Assembly (NCBI GenBank): GCA_018623655.1
Contig: JAAZVG010000021.1
Span: forward strand, 1 to 15,707
Origin: Flavobacteriaceae bacterium
GTDB taxonomy: Bacteria > Bacteroidota > Bacteroidia > Flavobacteriales > Flavobacteriaceae
Direction: 5' to 3'
Length of the DNA stretch: 15,707 nucleotides
The position numbers were made by a program, and so were the translations under genes. The notes beneath the pieces are model-generated. The model searched no databases. It was given only the letters and a program-made list of their open reading frames with translations, and was not told the origin of the DNA. Shown here in pieces: positions 1 through 8,707 of this stretch (its first letter is position 1; each line of letters starts with the position of its first letter).

Positions 1-3000
1 CCGCCTCTGGATTAAGTTTGTTAGGCGAGCCTTTAGTAAACGGCTTAGACTATGCTTCTTTGGAAAATGCGCGAAAGTTAGAAGCCGGTTTAGATTATTC
101 GTTCCACCGGCAGTTAGGTTACATCTCTCTTAATCAGCCATTGGCCACAGATGAAGTATTAGCGGTTTCATATGAGTATACCTACAATGGCTCGGTGTAT
201 AAAGTAGGAGAGTTTTCAAATGATAATCAAAGGGATGCCTCTAGTGCCCTAATCGTAAAACTATTAAAGAGTAACATTACTCGAGTAGAAGACCCGATTT
301 GGGATTTGATGATGAAAAACATTTATGCAACGGGTGCTTTCGGTATTAGTGCTAATGATTTTGAATTTCAATTACTCTATACTGATCCTAGTCCTCGAAA
401 CTTTCTAACTCCAGCCGATACCGCAGCTCCCTGGCCTGAAGTTTTCTCAAATAGTACGCTTTTAAAAATCTTTAATTTAGATCGCCTCGATGCCTATCAG
501 AACCGTTCTGAACAAGGGGATGGCTTCTTTGATTTTGTTGATGGAGTAACTGTTGACGCCTCTAATGGTCGAATCATTTTTACCCAGGTAGAGCCATTCG
601 GTGAATATTTATTTGATCAGTTCTTAGGCGATGTTACCGAAGATTACGAAATAGAAGAATCCTATAATGGTAATCAAAGACAGTATGTTTATCGTTCGCT
701 CTACGAATTAACTAAAACTGCTGCGTTGCAACAGGCAGATGCAAATCGTTTTCTTTTAAGGGGTTCTTATGGTGGTAGCACAGCTTCTTCAGGACAAAAA
801 TTATCTCTTGGGGTAGCCTTTGCTTTACCCGGATCTGTTCAGGTTAGTATTGGGGGTAGAGTACTTACTGAAGGGGTTGATTACATCGTTGATTACGCAG
901 CAGGTCAGGTTGAGATCCTTGATCCGAGCTTACAGAATTCTGGACTTCCGATAGATATTTCAGTTGAAGACGCCGGTCAAATAGGGCAATTAACTCGAAG
1001 ATTCACTGGAGTGGCTATTCAGCATCGAGCCTCTAGTGAACTATCTTTTGGAGGGGCTTTTTTAAATCTTAGGGAGCGTCCACTGACTCAAAAGTCTGCT
1101 TATGGGATAGAGCCAATTAATAATTCTATGATAGGTGCCAATATTTCTTTTAAAAAAGAGGTGCCATGGCTCACCCGACTTATTAATCAGTGGCCAACAA
1201 TTGAAACTGAAGCACCATCTTCTATTGATTTCTCTGCAGAAATTGCCGCACTCATACCTTCTGCACCAAACAATGCGCAATTTGGTGGTGAGGTCACCAC
1301 GTATATCGATGATTTTGAAGAGGCTCAACAATTCTTAGATCTTAGAAATCCCTCAGATTGGGTATTGTCGAGTAATCCTTTTGGTCAAACAGGTATGGAT
1401 GCTTCTAGGTCTAGGGCTCGATTGGCATGGTACACGATTGACCCTGTACTTTACAGCAGGTTAAGACCCTCAGACATCACTGATGCGATGTTGCAAGAGG
1501 ATGAAGCACGTCGAATTTTTATAAGAGAGGTTTATCCTGAAACCGATGTGGTTCAGGGACAATCTGCCGTTCAATCTACCTTGGATATTGCTTACTACCC
1601 CGATGAGGCCGGGCCTTATAATACGGCGTCTGATTTTGGCGCGGTTACAGATAAATGGGCTGGGACTATGCGAGCGCTAACAGTTACCGACTTTGAGCAG
1701 GCGAATATTGAATATTTACAGTTTTGGATGTTACATCCTTTTGAACCTAACGAAGTTGGAGAAGGAGGTAAATTGGTGATCGATCTTGGGAATCTTTCTG
1801 AGGATATTTTACCTGACGGAAGAAAGCAATACGAAAATGGTCTTGGAGTTCAAGTTGAGCAGACCATATATGGTTCTGTACCTTCTAGAAGCGCATTGAT
1901 TTATACGTTCGATAGTGACGCTGGGCTTAGAGAATTACAAGATGTTGGACTAGACGGTCTTTCAGACGCTGAGGAAGGAGTAATCTACAAAGGACCAAGC
2001 GATGACCCAGCTAGAGATAATTATGTGAATTACTTAGAAGCTCAAGGTAGTATTCCGAATCGTTACAAGTACTTTAATAACCCAGAAGGTAATACTCCGA
2101 TGAATTCGACTGATGAGCTGAGAGGTTCAACGCTATTACCCGACGTGGAGGATGTCGATCGAGACTTTGCTATGAATGTGGTGGAGAGTTATTATCAGTA
2201 TGAGCTTCCTATTAATTCGGTAGTAAGTGAATCAATGCCATACATTACTACTGTTCGAGAAGTTACTTTAGATACGGGACGCAAAGTTCGTTGGGTGCAG
2301 TATAAAATTCCCCTTCGTGAATACACCCGAACGGTTGGAGGAATTACTGATTTTAGATCGATCCCTTTCATTCGGATGTCTTTGCAAGGGTTTCAAAGGG
2401 CTGCGGTTCTGCGGTTTGCTGCTTTAGATTTAATTCAGGGAAGCTGGAGGATCTACGATAAAGAACTGGACCCCGAAGCAAACTTGCCTGCAAATCCTTC
2501 AACGACCTTTGAATTGGGAGCGGTAAATATTGAGGAAAATAGTAATAGAAGCCCCATCCCATATGTTCTTCCTCCGGGGGTTCGACGTGAGGCCTTGAAT
2601 AATACCAATACGATCGTACGACAGAATGAGCAGTCGTTAAGCATGCAGTTTAATGATTTGCAATTAGGTGATGGACGAGGAGCTTTTAGACGTGTGAAAT
2701 TCGATATGCGCCGTTTTGAAAGGCTGAAGCTTTTTGTTCATGCCGAGCGAATAGGTACTTCAACAGTCCAGGATAATGATCTAGTAGCCTTTCTGAGAAT
2801 AGGAACTGACTATAGTTCTAATTATTATCAGATCGAATGGCCTTTAGCCTTTACAAATAACGCAACCCAGGATGCAGGGTTAATTTGGCCAGATGCAAAT
2901 GCTTTAGATCTTGATTTGGGACTTTTAAGTAGTGTGAAGGCAGAGCAGATTGCCTCTGCCGAATCAGCGTATTCAAAAGTATTTGAGAATGGAATGATCA

Positions 3001-5498
3001 TTCGGGTGAAAGGGAATCCATCGATTGGAAATATTAGCTCTGCCATGATTGGGGCTATTAATCGATCATCAAGCCTTCCCGTTTCGGCAGAGCTTTGGTT
3101 CAATGAATTACGTCTAGCAGGAATCAATCACAAAGGAGGGTGGGCAGCAACAGCTAATGCCTCTGTTCAGTTATCTGATGTAGTTACTATGGGTGCTGGT
3201 TTCTCTAAAACAACGGTGGGTTTTGGAGCTATCGACGGAGCCGTTAATACTCGTTCGTTAGATGATACTGAAAATTTCGATTTCTCGATTCGTACAGATC
3301 TTGGACAGTTTTTACCTAAAACTAGCCGATTAAAACTGCCGTTGAATTATTCTATGGCTTCTACCCGAATTACTCCTGAGTATGATCCAGTTTATCAAGA
3401 CATCCGTCTAGAGGACCGGCTTGGCGCCGCGTCAAGTAAGCAGGACAGGCAAGCAATTCGAGAGCAGGCGGAATCTTATACAGAGGTTTCAAGTCTTGCG
3501 CTAAACGGAATTCGTTTAGAACGCAAAGAGGATAGTAAGGTTGATTTTTTCGATCCAGAGAACATCACAATTAACTATAGTCATTCAACCAAATCTCATC
3601 GTGATTTCGAGATTTCAGAATCGCTTCAGTCTCAAGCAAAGGCTTCATTGGATTATACCTATACTCCTTCGATTTTCTCACTCACAATGGGGGCTTCTAT
3701 TGATCGGGCTCTGAGTGAGCAACGTTTTAGACAAGTTTTTATACCTGGTATAACTCTTCTTGACCTACCCCTTCTAAGTCAGCAGAATTATCGTTCAGGA
3801 TGGAACGGTTCGATTAAAGCGAATCCATTAAAATTCTTTAGTACCTCATTTACCGCCACTCAGAATAACATCGTTAATCTCGATCTAAATCAAAATCTAG
3901 GTTTCAACTCGGTTTGGGAGTCTTTCTTTTCTTGGGGTAAGCCAAATACCTACGCGCAACAACTACAGCTTGGACTAGAAATTCCATTCAGTGCCTTCAA
4001 ACCTCTTGATTTTTTAACTACCCGCTTAGATTACGGAGGGACACTTAATTGGCAGCGAGGTTCTGATGCCTTAGCTGAGGTTGCAGGTAGACCACTTCAT
4101 ACGGTACAAACAGCAAGTACTTTATCAGTGAGTAGTGGTCTTGATTTAAAATCTGGGTTGAAAAAATTGATGAAAATACCTGATGCTATAAGCAGTCAAA
4201 TAACCATTAATTATTCGGAGACATCGGGAGTGGTTTTACCGGGATATTTACCAACGATCAATGATCGAAGTCTATTACAATTAGACCCCAAGTTGCTATT
4301 GGGTTTAGCCTCTTCTGACCTGAGATTTGAAGCAGCTCGACAAGGTTATTTGACCGAATTTGAAGGATTTAATACTCCTTTTGTTATCGATGAAAACGAA
4401 AACTTTTCTGCAACCGCTAACTTTAGTATCGGAAGCGCGGTTTCCATTGGTCTTAATTATGATCGAAGAAAGAGCGATCGTTTTCAAGAACAGTTCAGAG
4501 TGACTCCCTCTGACTTTGGACCAGCATTTCAGTCCTTACTCGCGAATCAGACAGGTAGTTACAGTACTACAGCCTTTCTACTTTCAACCGCTTTCGATGG
4601 CTCAATGGGGGGTACGAGCTCAGAGGCATTCGAACAGTTTAAAACCTTTAGAATTGAAATGGCAAATCGGTTGGCTAAAGCATCAGGTATGGATTTATCA
4701 GCCGTTGACTCAGAAGGTTACCCTATCGCCTATGGAGCCTATCATCCTGAGGTATTATTAGGTTCTTTTATTGCGGCCTATTCAGGGAAGTCAGTTAGCG
4801 AAGTTAGTTTAGGCCCTTTTGAATCTTTCGGCATACCAAATTGGGATCTTTCTATCAGTGGTCTATTCCCTGAGGTATTTACGCGTTTTGCAATCAATCA
4901 CGGATATCGAGCGGCTTATAGCATCAATAATTTTCAAAACAACCTAAGTCGAAATGACGGATTGTATAATCTTGAAAATGGAGATATAAAACCAGAATTA
5001 CTGATTGGAGCCGTAGTGATGAATGATCAGTTTAACCCGCTTATAGGATTTGATTTCGAAACAGAATCATTCTGGCAAATTCGAACAGAATGGCGTAAGG
5101 ACAGGGCATTAAACCTAAGTTTTGCCAATAGTCTATTAACCGAAATTAAAGGACAAGAATTCGTGCTTGGGTTAGGTAAGCGAATCACCGATTTACGTTG
5201 GAATCCTAAGATTGGCGGTAAGCGAAGACAATACCGTGGTGATATGGTACTTAGAGGCGATGTGTCTTATCGATCGAATACGACCTTCATTAGAAATCTC
5301 GATGAGATTATTGGTGATCAAATTACTTCAGGTCAGCAGAGCTTCTCTGCACAGTTTTCTGCGGATTACGCTTTGAGTAATACGCTGAATTTAGCAGCTT
5401 ATTACGATCATAGCTTCTCGAAGTTTAGGGTCTCAACCTCTTTTCCGCAAACTACAATGCGTGCAGGACTCAGCTTAAAATATCGATTTGGTGAGTAG
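1..5498 (+). CDS. sprA: SprA, T9SS outer-membrane translocon / gliding motility protein (5' partial)
   Basis: This is the large outer-membrane channel of the type IX secretion system, which exports proteins with T9SS C-terminal signals across the outer membrane and is needed for gliding where gliding occurs. The frame is open from the first bases (first full codon at 3), so the gene starts upstream. About 1,832 residues are visible, while family members are usually about 2,300-2,500, so roughly 500-600 N-terminal residues are missing. Family-typical stretches include DVEDVDRDF (near 2140-2165), the region around WFNELRLAGINHKGGW (near 3095-3145) followed by ITPEYDPVYQDIRLEDR (near 3370-3418), and many amphipathic beta-strand segments ending in a barrel-type strand, SLKYRFGE. 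No T9SS cargo signal is seen, as expected for the channel itself. The TTG at 18 is an internal codon and not the real start. The frame is intact with no frameshift. Recognition is by family knowledge and is very confident. Confidence 0.95.
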   Translation, partial: ASGLSLLGEPLVNGLDYASLENARKLEAGLDYSFHRQLGYISLNQPLATDEVLAVSYEYTYNGSVYKVGEFSNDNQRDASSALIVKLLKSNITRVEDPIWDLMMKNIYATGAFGISANDFEFQLLYTDPSPRNFLTPADTAAPWPEVFSNSTLLKIFNLDRLDAYQNRSEQGDGFFDFVDGVTVDASNGRIIFTQVEPFGEYLFDQFLGDVTEDYEIEESYNGNQRQYVYRSLYELTKTAALQQADANRFLLRGSYGGSTASSGQKLSLGVAFALPGSVQVSIGGRVLTEGVDYIVDYAAGQVEILDPSLQNSGLPIDISVEDAGQIGQLTRRFTGVAIQHRASSELSFGGAFLNLRERPLTQKSAYGIEPINNSMIGANISFKKEVPWLTRLINQWPTIETEAPSSIDFSAEIAALIPSAPNNAQFGGEVTTYIDDFEEAQQFLDLRNPSDWVLSSNPFGQTGMDASRSRARLAWYTIDPVLYSRLRPSDITDAMLQEDEARRIFIREVYPETDVVQGQSAVQSTLDIAYYPDEAGPYNTASDFGAVTDKWAGTMRALTVTDFEQANIEYLQFWMLHPFEPNEVGEGGKLVIDLGNLSEDILPDGRKQYENGLGVQVEQTIYGSVPSRSALIYTFDSDAGLRELQDVGLDGLSDAEEGVIYKGPSDDPARDNYVNYLEAQGSIPNRYKYFNNPEGNTPMNSTDELRGSTLLPDVEDVDRDFAMNVVESYYQYELPINSVVSESMPYITTVREVTLDTGRKVRWVQYKIPLREYTRTVGGITDFRSIPFIRMSLQGFQRAAVLRFAALDLIQGSWRIYDKELDPEANLPANPSTTFELGAVNIEENSNRSPIPYVLPPGVRREALNNTNTIVRQNEQSLSMQFNDLQLGDGRGAFRRVKFDMRRFERLKLFVHAERIGTSTVQDNDLVAFLRIGTDYSSNYYQIEWPLAFTNNATQDAGLIWPDANALDLDLGLLSSVKAEQIASAESAYSKVFENGMIIRVKGNPSIGNISSAMIGAINRSSSLPVSAELWFNELRLAGINHKGGWAATANASVQLSDVVTMGAGFSKTTVGFGAIDGAVNTRSLDDTENFDFSIRTDLGQFLPKTSRLKLPLNYSMASTRITPEYDPVYQDIRLEDRLGAASSKQDRQAIREQAESYTEVSSLALNGIRLERKEDSKVDFFDPENITINYSHSTKSHRDFEISESLQSQAKASLDYTYTPSIFSLTMGASIDRALSEQRFRQVFIPGITLLDLPLLSQQNYRSGWNGSIKANPLKFFSTSFTATQNNIVNLDLNQNLGFNSVWESFFSWGKPNTYAQQLQLGLEIPFSAFKPLDFLTTRLDYGGTLNWQRGSDALAEVAGRPLHTVQTASTLSVSSGLDLKSGLKKLMKIPDAISSQITINYSETSGVVLPGYLPTINDRSLLQLDPKLLLGLASSDLRFEAARQGYLTEFEGFNTPFVIDENENFSATANFSIGSAVSIGLNYDRRKSDRFQEQFRVTPSDFGPAFQSLLANQTGSYSTTAFLLSTAFDGSMGGTSSEAFEQFKTFRIEMANRLAKASGMDLSAVDSEGYPIAYGAYHPEVLLGSFIAAYSGKSVSEVSLGPFESFGIPNWDLSISGLFPEVFTRFAINHGYRAAYSINNFQNNLSRNDGLYNLENGDIKPELLIGAVVMNDQFNPLIGFDFETESFWQIRTEWRKDRALNLSFANSLLTEIKGQEFVLGLGKRITDLRWNPKIGGKRRQYRGDMVLRGDVSYRSNTTFIRNLDEIIGDQITSGQQSFSAQFSADYALSNTLNLAAYYDHSFSKFRVSTSFPQTTMRAGLSLKYRFGE

Positions 5499-5500
5499 TT

Positions 5501-5551
5501 TAAAAGACTCTTTTAGTTACCTTTGAAATCTATTAATAATCAGAAATTGTT
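5501..5551 (+). promoter_or_regulatory. Bacteroidota-type promoter ahead of gcvH
   Basis: TACCTTTG at 5518-5525 matches the Bacteroidota -7 consensus TAnnTTTG. The expected transcription start is near 5530-5533, giving a leader of about 20 nt before the gcvH ATG. No good TTG lies at the usual -33 distance; the nearest (5488-5490) is too far upstream, so strength is uncertain. It would uncouple gcvH and the genes after it from sprA. Confidence 0.5.
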
Positions 5552-5932
5552 ATGAATTTTCCAGAAAACTTAAAGTATACAAAAGATCACGAGTGGGTGC
5601 TTATTGAAGGAAATACAGCAACCGTTGGTATTACTGATTTTGCACAATCTGAGCTCGGGGATATTGTTTATGTTGAGGTTGAAACTCTAGACGAAACACT
5701 TGACAAAGAAGAGGTTTTCGGAACCGTGGAGGCTGTAAAAACCGTTTCTGATTTATTTATTCCTTTATCGGGTACTATTGAGTCATTCAATGAAGAATTA
5801 GATCAAAATCCAGAATTAGTAAACAGCGATCCCTATGGAGCAGGTTGGATGATTAAAATGAATATCGGTAACCCAGATGAAGTAGATGAGCTTTTAGACG
5901 TTGATGCCTATAAAGCCCTTGTTGGTGCATAA
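5552..5932 (+). CDS. gcvH: Glycine cleavage system H protein
   Basis: GcvH is the lipoyl carrier of the glycine cleavage system. Its lipoyl arm takes the aminomethyl group from the P protein and passes it to the T and L proteins in the cytoplasm. The 126 residues match the usual family length. Diagnostic segments are KDHEW (11-15), the GITDFAQSELGDIVYVE block (26-42) and the lipoylation motif GTVEAVKTVSD with the acceptor lysine at K63. The C-terminal half has the expected SDPYGAGWMIK segment. The ATG start follows a promoter-like TACCTTTG box. The gene sits between sprA and a vanZ-like gene, an arrangement seen in other flavobacteria; no functional link to T9SS is known. P, T and L protein genes are not in the window. 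Confidence 0.97.
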   Translation: MNFPENLKYTKDHEWVLIEGNTATVGITDFAQSELGDIVYVEVETLDETLDKEEVFGTVEAVKTVSDLFIPLSGTIESFNEELDQNPELVNSDPYGAGWMIKMNIGNPDEVDELLDVDAYKALVGA

Positions 5933-6338
5933 GCTAAAAAGTCGTCTCTTCAATCCATATACTATGGCCTTCCTTATATATGCCATCGGTATAACGTTTC
6001 TTAGTTTAGTACGAATTGATTCAAGTAACCAATCCATTCTTCGTTTCGAAGGGGCGGATAAGTTAGTACACTTTCTATTCTATTTAGGTTTTACTTTTTT
6101 ACTAGCGCTGTCCTTTAAGGGGTCTCTGCAGTATAATCTAACCTTTAAGTCACAGCTAGTTATCGCTCTGATCGCTATCACCTATAGTGGAATTATCGAA
6201 TTTTTACAAGGCTACCTTACGATTTATCGTTCGACAGAACTTGGCGATTTTATTGCCAATTTTGTAGGAGTGATTTTTGGTTTGATATCCTTGAAGGTGT
6301 TAAATCCTATTTTTAACACAATGAAAAACCCGAAATAA
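5925..6338 (+). CDS. VanZ-like family membrane protein
   Basis: A small integral membrane protein of the VanZ-like family, whose biochemical role is not defined in this group; the name comes from a teicoplanin-resistance gene and should not be read as resistance here. From the chosen start it has 137 residues and about four membrane segments (roughly 13-31, 46-64, 77-95 and 106-126). The family motifs are DKLVHFLFYLGFTFLL (45-60) and the block from IEFLQGY (91-97) to GDFIANFVGVIFG (107-119). The start is uncertain: GTG at 5925 overlaps the gcvH stop by 8 nt and gives a family-like N-terminus. ATG at 5904 or TTG at 5901 would overlap gcvH by about 30 nt, and ATG at 5964 would truncate the first helix. 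It is likely co-transcribed with gcvH. Confidence 0.85.
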   Translation: MHKLKSRLFNPYTMAFLIYAIGITFLSLVRIDSSNQSILRFEGADKLVHFLFYLGFTFLLALSFKGSLQYNLTFKSQLVIALIAITYSGIIEFLQGYLTIYRSTELGDFIANFVGVIFGLISLKVLNPIFNTMKNPK

Positions 6339-6351
6339 TTCGGTGCTTTTT
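6330..6351 (+). terminator. Weak candidate terminator after vanZ-like gene
   Basis: CCGAA (6330-6334) and TTCGG (6339-6343) form a 5-bp stem around ATAA, which contains the vanZ-like stop codon, and a run of five T (6347-6351) follows. The stem is short and overlaps the coding end, so it may only attenuate read-through into tonB. Confidence 0.3.
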
Positions 6352-6391
6352 CGAATTAATATTTAAATTAGCCATCAGCAAAAAGTAGAGT

Positions 6392-7096
6392 ATGGAACCG
6401 AAAAAAAGTCCAAAAGCAGATATAGGTCGTAACAGTGGATTGTTCTTCGCGCTAGGCTTAGCACTTACAATGTTTGTTGTGTGGCGAGCCCTAGAATGGA
6501 AGAAATATGATAAGGCAGCTAATTATGATATTTCTCTAAATGTGGAAGATCAACTTGATGAGGAGGTGCCGATGACAGAGCAAAGAAAGACTCCGCCGCC
6601 GCCGCCGCCGCCAGCAGCTCCTGAAGTAATTGAAGTTGTAGAAGATGAGGAAGAGGTTGAAGAGACGATCATTGAATCTACAGAAACTTCTCAAGAAGAA
6701 GAAGTAATCGAAATTGAGGAGGTTGAAGTTGAAGAAATCGAGGAAGATATCTCAATCCCTTTTGCAGTCATTGAAGATGTACCTGTCTTCCCAGGTTGTG
6801 AAGGAGCTAGTGACAAAAAAGCTTGTTTTCAGCAGCAAATGCAAAAACACATTCGAAAGCACTTTAGATACCCTGAAATTGCACAAGAGATGGGTGTTCA
6901 AGGTCGTGTGAACGTGATGTTTGTTATTCAGCGTGACGGTTCAATTGGAGGAGTGCGAATGAGAGGGCCAGATAAAAATCTTGAAGCTGAAGCATTGCGT
7001 ATTATTAATTTACTCCCTAACATGACACCGGGTAGACAACGCGGGCGTCCTGTAAAGGTGCCTTTCAGTATTCCGATCACTTTCCGCTTGCAGTAA
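6392..7096 (+). CDS. tonB: TonB-family energy transducer
   Basis: TonB-type protein that couples the inner-membrane proton motive force to outer-membrane TonB-dependent receptors. It has 234 residues: one N-terminal membrane anchor (about 15-33), a periplasmic linker with seven consecutive prolines (68-74) and a strongly acidic Glu/Val/Ile stretch (about 78-120), then the C-terminal TonB domain (about 150-234), with RYPEIAQEMGVQGRVNVMF (159-177), DGSIGGV (182-188) and a final beta strand PFSIPITFRLQ. The VFPGCEG...ACF segment carries two cysteines (C136, C145) and is typical of Bacteroidota TonB proteins. The acidic linker differs from the Lys/Pro-rich linker of E. coli TonB but is usual in this phylum. 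No ExbB/ExbD genes are adjacent. A strong terminator follows. Confidence 0.92.
   Translation: MEPKKSPKADIGRNSGLFFALGLALTMFVVWRALEWKKYDKAANYDISLNVEDQLDEEVPMTEQRKTPPPPPPPAAPEVIEVVEDEEEVEETIIESTETSQEEEVIEIEEVEVEEIEEDISIPFAVIEDVPVFPGCEGASDKKACFQQQMQKHIRKHFRYPEIAQEMGVQGRVNVMFVIQRDGSIGGVRMRGPDKNLEAEALRIINLLPNMTPGRQRGRPVKVPFSIPITFRLQ
6593..6613 (+). repeat. CCG microsatellite coding polyproline in tonB
   Basis: Six perfect CCG units (6593-6610) plus a CCA codon encode seven prolines in the TonB linker. The tract is a sharp GC-rich island in AT-rich DNA. Gain or loss of units would stay in frame and only change linker length. A seven-proline run is expected to need elongation factor P for efficient translation. 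Confidence 0.8.
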
Positions 7097-7116
7097 TACG
7101 GAGAAATAAAAAACAT

Positions 7117-7145
7117 AAAACCGGGCTTATTGCTCGGTTTTTTTT
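7117..7145 (+). terminator. Intrinsic terminator after tonB
   Basis: AAAACCGGGC (7117-7126) pairs with GCTCGGTTTT (7132-7141) around the loop TTATT; nine pairs are Watson-Crick and one is G-U. The T run extends to 7145. This separates the sprA-tonB region from the oxidase operon. Confidence 0.9.
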
Positions 7146-7146
7146 A

Positions 7147-7182
7147 TTTGAATGCTAGTTGTGCATCTTATCTTTGCACTCT
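7147..7182 (+). promoter_or_regulatory. Bacteroidota promoter for the oxidase operon
   Basis: TATCTTTG at 7169-7176 matches the -7 consensus TAnnTTTG. A TTG -33 element at 7148-7150 precedes it by an 18-nt spacer, within the reported range. The predicted start (about 7181-7184) falls on or beside the ATG at 7183, suggesting a leaderless or near-leaderless mRNA. The promoter directly abuts the upstream terminator T run. Confidence 0.75.
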
Positions 7183-8073
7183 ATGATTGTAGAGGCAACC
7201 AAACATCCTACATCTTTACTTTGGTCAGACTTAATGGTCTTAACGAAGGTTCGTTTAGCACTTAGTGTTGTTTTTTCTGCTTTAGCAGGATACTTATTAG
7301 GGGCGGATACCTATAAAGGAACCGAAATAGGTCTTCTTCTTGTCGGAGGCTTTTCCTTAGTTGCAGCTTCTAATGCTTATAATCAAATCATAGAAAAGGA
7401 TTTAGATTCAAAAATGATTCGCACAAAAGACCGCCCTTTACCAACTGGTCGTTTCTCGAATTCTTTTGCCTTATTGATCTCCTTTATACTGACCGTTGTA
7501 GGAGGTGGTTTACTTTATTTATTAAATTTTAAAACTGCAGTTTTTGGTCTGCTATCTGTTATTCTTTATGCAGCGGTTTATACTCCACTAAAAACCAAAA
7601 CACCACTCTCGGTTTTTGTAGGTGCTTTTCCTGGAGCCATACCATTTATGCTAGGTTGGGTAGGAGCTACTGGCTCTTTTGGAATTGAGGCGGGAACCCT
7701 GTTCATGATTCAATTTTTCTGGCAGTTTCCTCATTTTTGGGCTTTGGCTTGGATGCTCGACGATGATTATAAAAAGGGAGGATTCAAAATGCTCCCAACC
7801 GGAGAAAGGGATCAGAGCACCGCTTTCCAAATTATTGTCTATACCTTTTGGACGATATTGGCTTCTATAACACCCGTTTTTGGGTTTACCGGAAAATTTG
7901 TGATATCAATTCCTGCAGCCATAGCGGTTGGTATTTCGGGACTTTACATGATAATTCCCGCATTTCAATTGTTTAATTCACTAGAGGTATCTTTTGCGAA
8001 AAAATTAATGCTCAGGAGTGTTATTTATATTTCATTAATTCAAGTGATCTATGTTATCGATCACATTATTTGA
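7183..8073 (+). CDS. cyoE: Protoheme IX farnesyltransferase (heme o synthase)
   Basis: CtaB/CyoE of the UbiA prenyltransferase superfamily. It adds a farnesyl group to the vinyl side chain of heme b to give heme o, the precursor of heme a, in the inner membrane. The 296-residue polytopic protein has the first prenyl-diphosphate/metal motif NAYNQIIEKDLDSKMIRT (64-81), followed by KDRPLPTG, and the second acidic motif WMLDDDYKKGGFKMLP (190-205). KVRLALSVVFSALAGY (22-37) near the N-terminus is characteristic of Bacteroidota members. I chose ATG at 7183. A TTG at 7159 would place the promoter -7 box inside the gene, and ATG at 7234 would remove the conserved N-terminal segment. It is the first gene of the oxidase operon, 13 nt ahead of a subunit III-type gene. 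Confidence 0.95.
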   Translation: MIVEATKHPTSLLWSDLMVLTKVRLALSVVFSALAGYLLGADTYKGTEIGLLLVGGFSLVAASNAYNQIIEKDLDSKMIRTKDRPLPTGRFSNSFALLISFILTVVGGGLLYLLNFKTAVFGLLSVILYAAVYTPLKTKTPLSVFVGAFPGAIPFMLGWVGATGSFGIEAGTLFMIQFFWQFPHFWALAWMLDDDYKKGGFKMLPTGERDQSTAFQIIVYTFWTILASITPVFGFTGKFVISIPAAIAVGISGLYMIIPAFQLFNSLEVSFAKKLMLRSVIYISLIQVIYVIDHII

Positions 8074-8086
8074 TAGTAATAAAATT

Positions 8087-8662
8087 ATGTTAGAACGAAC
8101 AGAATTTGAGAAGCAACAACGCGCAAAGAAAATGATGCTATGGTTCGGAATCATTTCCTTGGTAATGGGTTTTGCAGGATGGACAAGTGCTTATATCGTC
8201 AGTAGCAAACGAAAAGACTGGGTAGCTAGTATCGAATTACCTTCTGCTTTTTGGTGGTCTACAGTAGTGATTGTTTTAAGCAGTCTAACATATATTCTTG
8301 CTCGATTCGCACTTAAATCAGGAAAAACACTGGTAGCGTCCAGATTTTCTTTAACCACTCTAGTTTTGGGTATTGTATTTGTCTTTATTCAGTTTAATGG
8401 ATTTAGCCAGATGGTTTCAGCTGGGTATTATTTTACAGGACCAACGAGTAGTATTAAAATGTCGTATATATTTTTAATAGCCTTTGTTCACTTAGTTCAC
8501 TTATTTGCTGGTTTAATTAGTTTAAGTGTTGTTAATTACAAGTTATTTCACTCGAAATATTCACCTGAAAACAGACTTGGATTTGAACTGGGAGAGACTT
8601 TTTGGCATTTCTTGGGAGTGTTATGGGTTTATCTCGTTTTATTTATGTTTTTCGTTAAGTAA
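8087..8662 (+). CDS. Cytochrome c oxidase subunit III-type protein (short form)
   Basis: Inner-membrane protein of the heme-copper oxidase subunit III family, an accessory subunit that stabilises the catalytic subunit and its proton uptake. It has 191 residues and five predicted membrane segments (about 17-38, 53-73, 88-109, 124-148 and 170-190). The C-terminal GETFWHFLGVLWVYLVLFMFF segment (169-189) is the family hallmark around the last helix, and HLVHLFAGLISL (135-146) matches the preceding helix. I chose ATG at 8087. The ATG at 8051 lies inside cyoE and would add a hydrophilic tail that does not look family-like. It sits between cyoE and a second, longer subunit III gene. Pairs of subunit III-like genes are common in Bacteroidota caa3-type clusters, and how the two share the role is unclear. 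Confidence 0.88.
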   Translation: MLERTEFEKQQRAKKMMLWFGIISLVMGFAGWTSAYIVSSKRKDWVASIELPSAFWWSTVVIVLSSLTYILARFALKSGKTLVASRFSLTTLVLGIVFVFIQFNGFSQMVSAGYYFTGPTSSIKMSYIFLIAFVHLVHLFAGLISLSVVNYKLFHSKYSPENRLGFELGETFWHFLGVLWVYLVLFMFFVK

Positions 8663-8689
8663 ATCGGATCAAATCTTTTTATAAAATAT

Positions 8690-8707
8690 GCAAAGGTGTA
8701 CCTTTGC
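8690..8707 (+). promoter_or_regulatory. Palindrome containing a -7 promoter box ahead of second subunit III gene
   Basis: GCAAAGGT (8690-8697) and ACCTTTGC (8700-8707) form a perfect 8-bp inverted repeat with a 2-nt centre. The right arm holds TACCTTTG (8699-8706), a match to the TAnnTTTG -7 box. A transcription start would fall near 8711-8714, about 14 nt before the chosen ATG. The -33 position is only T-rich with no TTG. It could be an internal promoter, possibly with an operator on it. Confidence 0.45.

Noticed and set aside
1062..1331. Reverse-strand ORF of 89 codons inside sprA, and similar reverse ORFs at 2368-2644, 2828-3127 and 4305-4487
   Set aside because: No family resemblance; they lie opposite a continuous, well-recognised SprA reading frame.
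5501..5515. TAAAAG-act-CTTTTA hairpin after sprA as a terminator
   Set aside because: Short AT-only stem with no T run after it; too weak to call.
5925..6338. VanZ-like gene as a glycopeptide resistance determinant
   Set aside because: It is a general VanZ-like membrane family in a core-gene context with no van cluster; resistance is not supported.
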